Of a stretch of DNA of 64,000 nt, positions 63,455-64,000 are shown piece by piece. The position numbers and the translations under genes are program-made. Origin of the DNA: Natrinema salinisoli (GTDB lineage: Archaea > Halobacteriota > Halobacteria > Halobacteriales > Natrialbaceae); assembly GCF_020405205.1 (NCBI RefSeq), contig NZ_CP084469.1, positions 1,984,001 to 2,048,000 of the forward strand, written 5' to 3'. The stretch's first letter is position 1; each line of letters begins with the position of its first letter. The notes beneath the pieces were generated by a model, which worked only from the letters and a program-made list of their open reading frames with translations, made no database searches and was not told where the DNA came from.

Positions 63455-63478
63455 AATGAACTGACTATCACAAAACCA

Positions 63479-64000
63479 ATGATTTCGGGACGAGGGAGTG
63501 AATCGTTTTTATTATCGGAGCGGGGGCAATCAGCACTGATCGGGGTCATCCTGCTGATCGGCATGGCTGCAACGGTCAGCGTCGGGGTTCTTCTCGTCGC
63601 CGGCGACGTCATGAACGGCGCCGAACAACAATCGCAAAACCAGCGAGTCGAACAGGGATTCGTCGAGCTCGGTCACGAGATGTCGACCGTGTCGGTCAGC
63701 GACGACTCTTCGAGGACGGTTTCGTTCGAGGCAGGTGATTCAGGGGCAGTAACGAAGACGAAAGCGGGCTGGATCCACATCGAGGGTGGAGACGTCGATA
63801 TCAATCGATCGATCGGTGCCGTCGAGTACGTGGGTGACGACGGAACGATCGTCGCCTATCAGTCGGGTGGCGTCTGGCGAGAAACGGGGAACAAGACGCG
63901 GATGCTCTCCGCGCCGAACATCGATTACGATTCGGAGGACGAAACGCTGTGGTTCCCAATTACGACCCTCAGCGGAAGTCAATCACTGGATTCCGGAGAC
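63479..64000 (+). CDS. Pilin-like protein (DUF7289 type), partial
   Basis: 174 codons are visible and the frame runs off the window. The N-terminus has a type IV pilin-like signal: charged residues, ERGQSALIGVILLIGM and a hydrophobic helix. A beta-rich part follows. Related haloarchaeal proteins are annotated DUF7289, from memory. Probably exported and embedded in a pilus or the membrane. Confidence 0.75.
   Translation, partial: MISGRGSESFLLSERGQSALIGVILLIGMAATVSVGVLLVAGDVMNGAEQQSQNQRVEQGFVELGHEMSTVSVSDDSSRTVSFEAGDSGAVTKTKAGWIHIEGGDVDINRSIGAVEYVGDDGTIVAYQSGGVWRETGNKTRMLSAPNIDYDSEDETLWFPITTLSGSQSLDSGD

Overview
The window is a 64 kb piece of a haloarchaeal chromosome. Support for this: high GC with acidic proteins, TATA boxes about 25-28 nt ahead of leaderless start codons, Tat/lipobox lipoproteins, a PGF-CTERM protein, and typical haloarchaeal genes (halocyanin, HalX response regulator, RadB, Cbf5, trpDFEG, B12-dependent ribonucleotide reductase). 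Gene content fits a Natrialbales member (Natrinema/Haloterrigena type), but I could not check the genus.

Region by region. 0-5.5 kb: phosphate uptake (pstS 3' end, pstC, pstA, pstB, a YdjM-type membrane hydrolase, phoU). 5.5-10.6 kb: a halocyanin, then an electron-transfer-flavoprotein operon read leftwards (etfB, etfA, a FixC-type quinone oxidoreductase with a fused FixX-like ferredoxin end, and a small unknown gene). 10.8-19.4 kb: mixed housekeeping genes, tRNA-Leu, a HalX regulator, a 58-residue zinc protein and nrdJ. 19.4-23.4 kb: tRNA-side trp operon trpD-F-E-G. 23.6-25.7 kb: a small AT-richer island between tRNA-Val and a diverged copy of its 3' end. 25.8-39.7 kb: chromosomal genes, including a CBS protein with a ribosome-hibernation-like C-terminus, a GH3 glucosidase, radB and a strongly folded candidate RNA locus. 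39.9-41.4 kb: a secreted Gln/Asn repeat protein resembling curlin.

41.8-60.3 kb is accessory DNA ending next to tRNA-Pro. Its core is a betapleolipovirus-like provirus. A rightward structural block (VP3-like, small membrane protein, spike, two membrane proteins, VP8-like ATPase) occupies 48.2-53.2 kb. A leftward block of overlapping genes (DUF7563 zinc protein, several micro zinc proteins, a PD-(D/E)XK-like nuclease, a DUF7845 replication-type protein) occupies 56.8-60.2 kb. Tandem GCCCA heptamers recur six times across it; as I recall, that pentamer marks the single-stranded interruptions in the genomes of some betapleolipoviruses. The provirus looks decayed: VP3 has an in-frame amber codon, a second nuclease is frameshifted, and I see no integrase. 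Between the two blocks sits AT-rich cargo, including a protein with ten F-R-x-D-P-type heptad repeats. A degraded second copy of the provirus right-end module lies 17 kb away at 41.85-42.39 kb.

60.5-63.2 kb returns to core genes (cbf5, cmk, a DUF106/EMC3-like protein), and the window ends inside a pilin-like gene.
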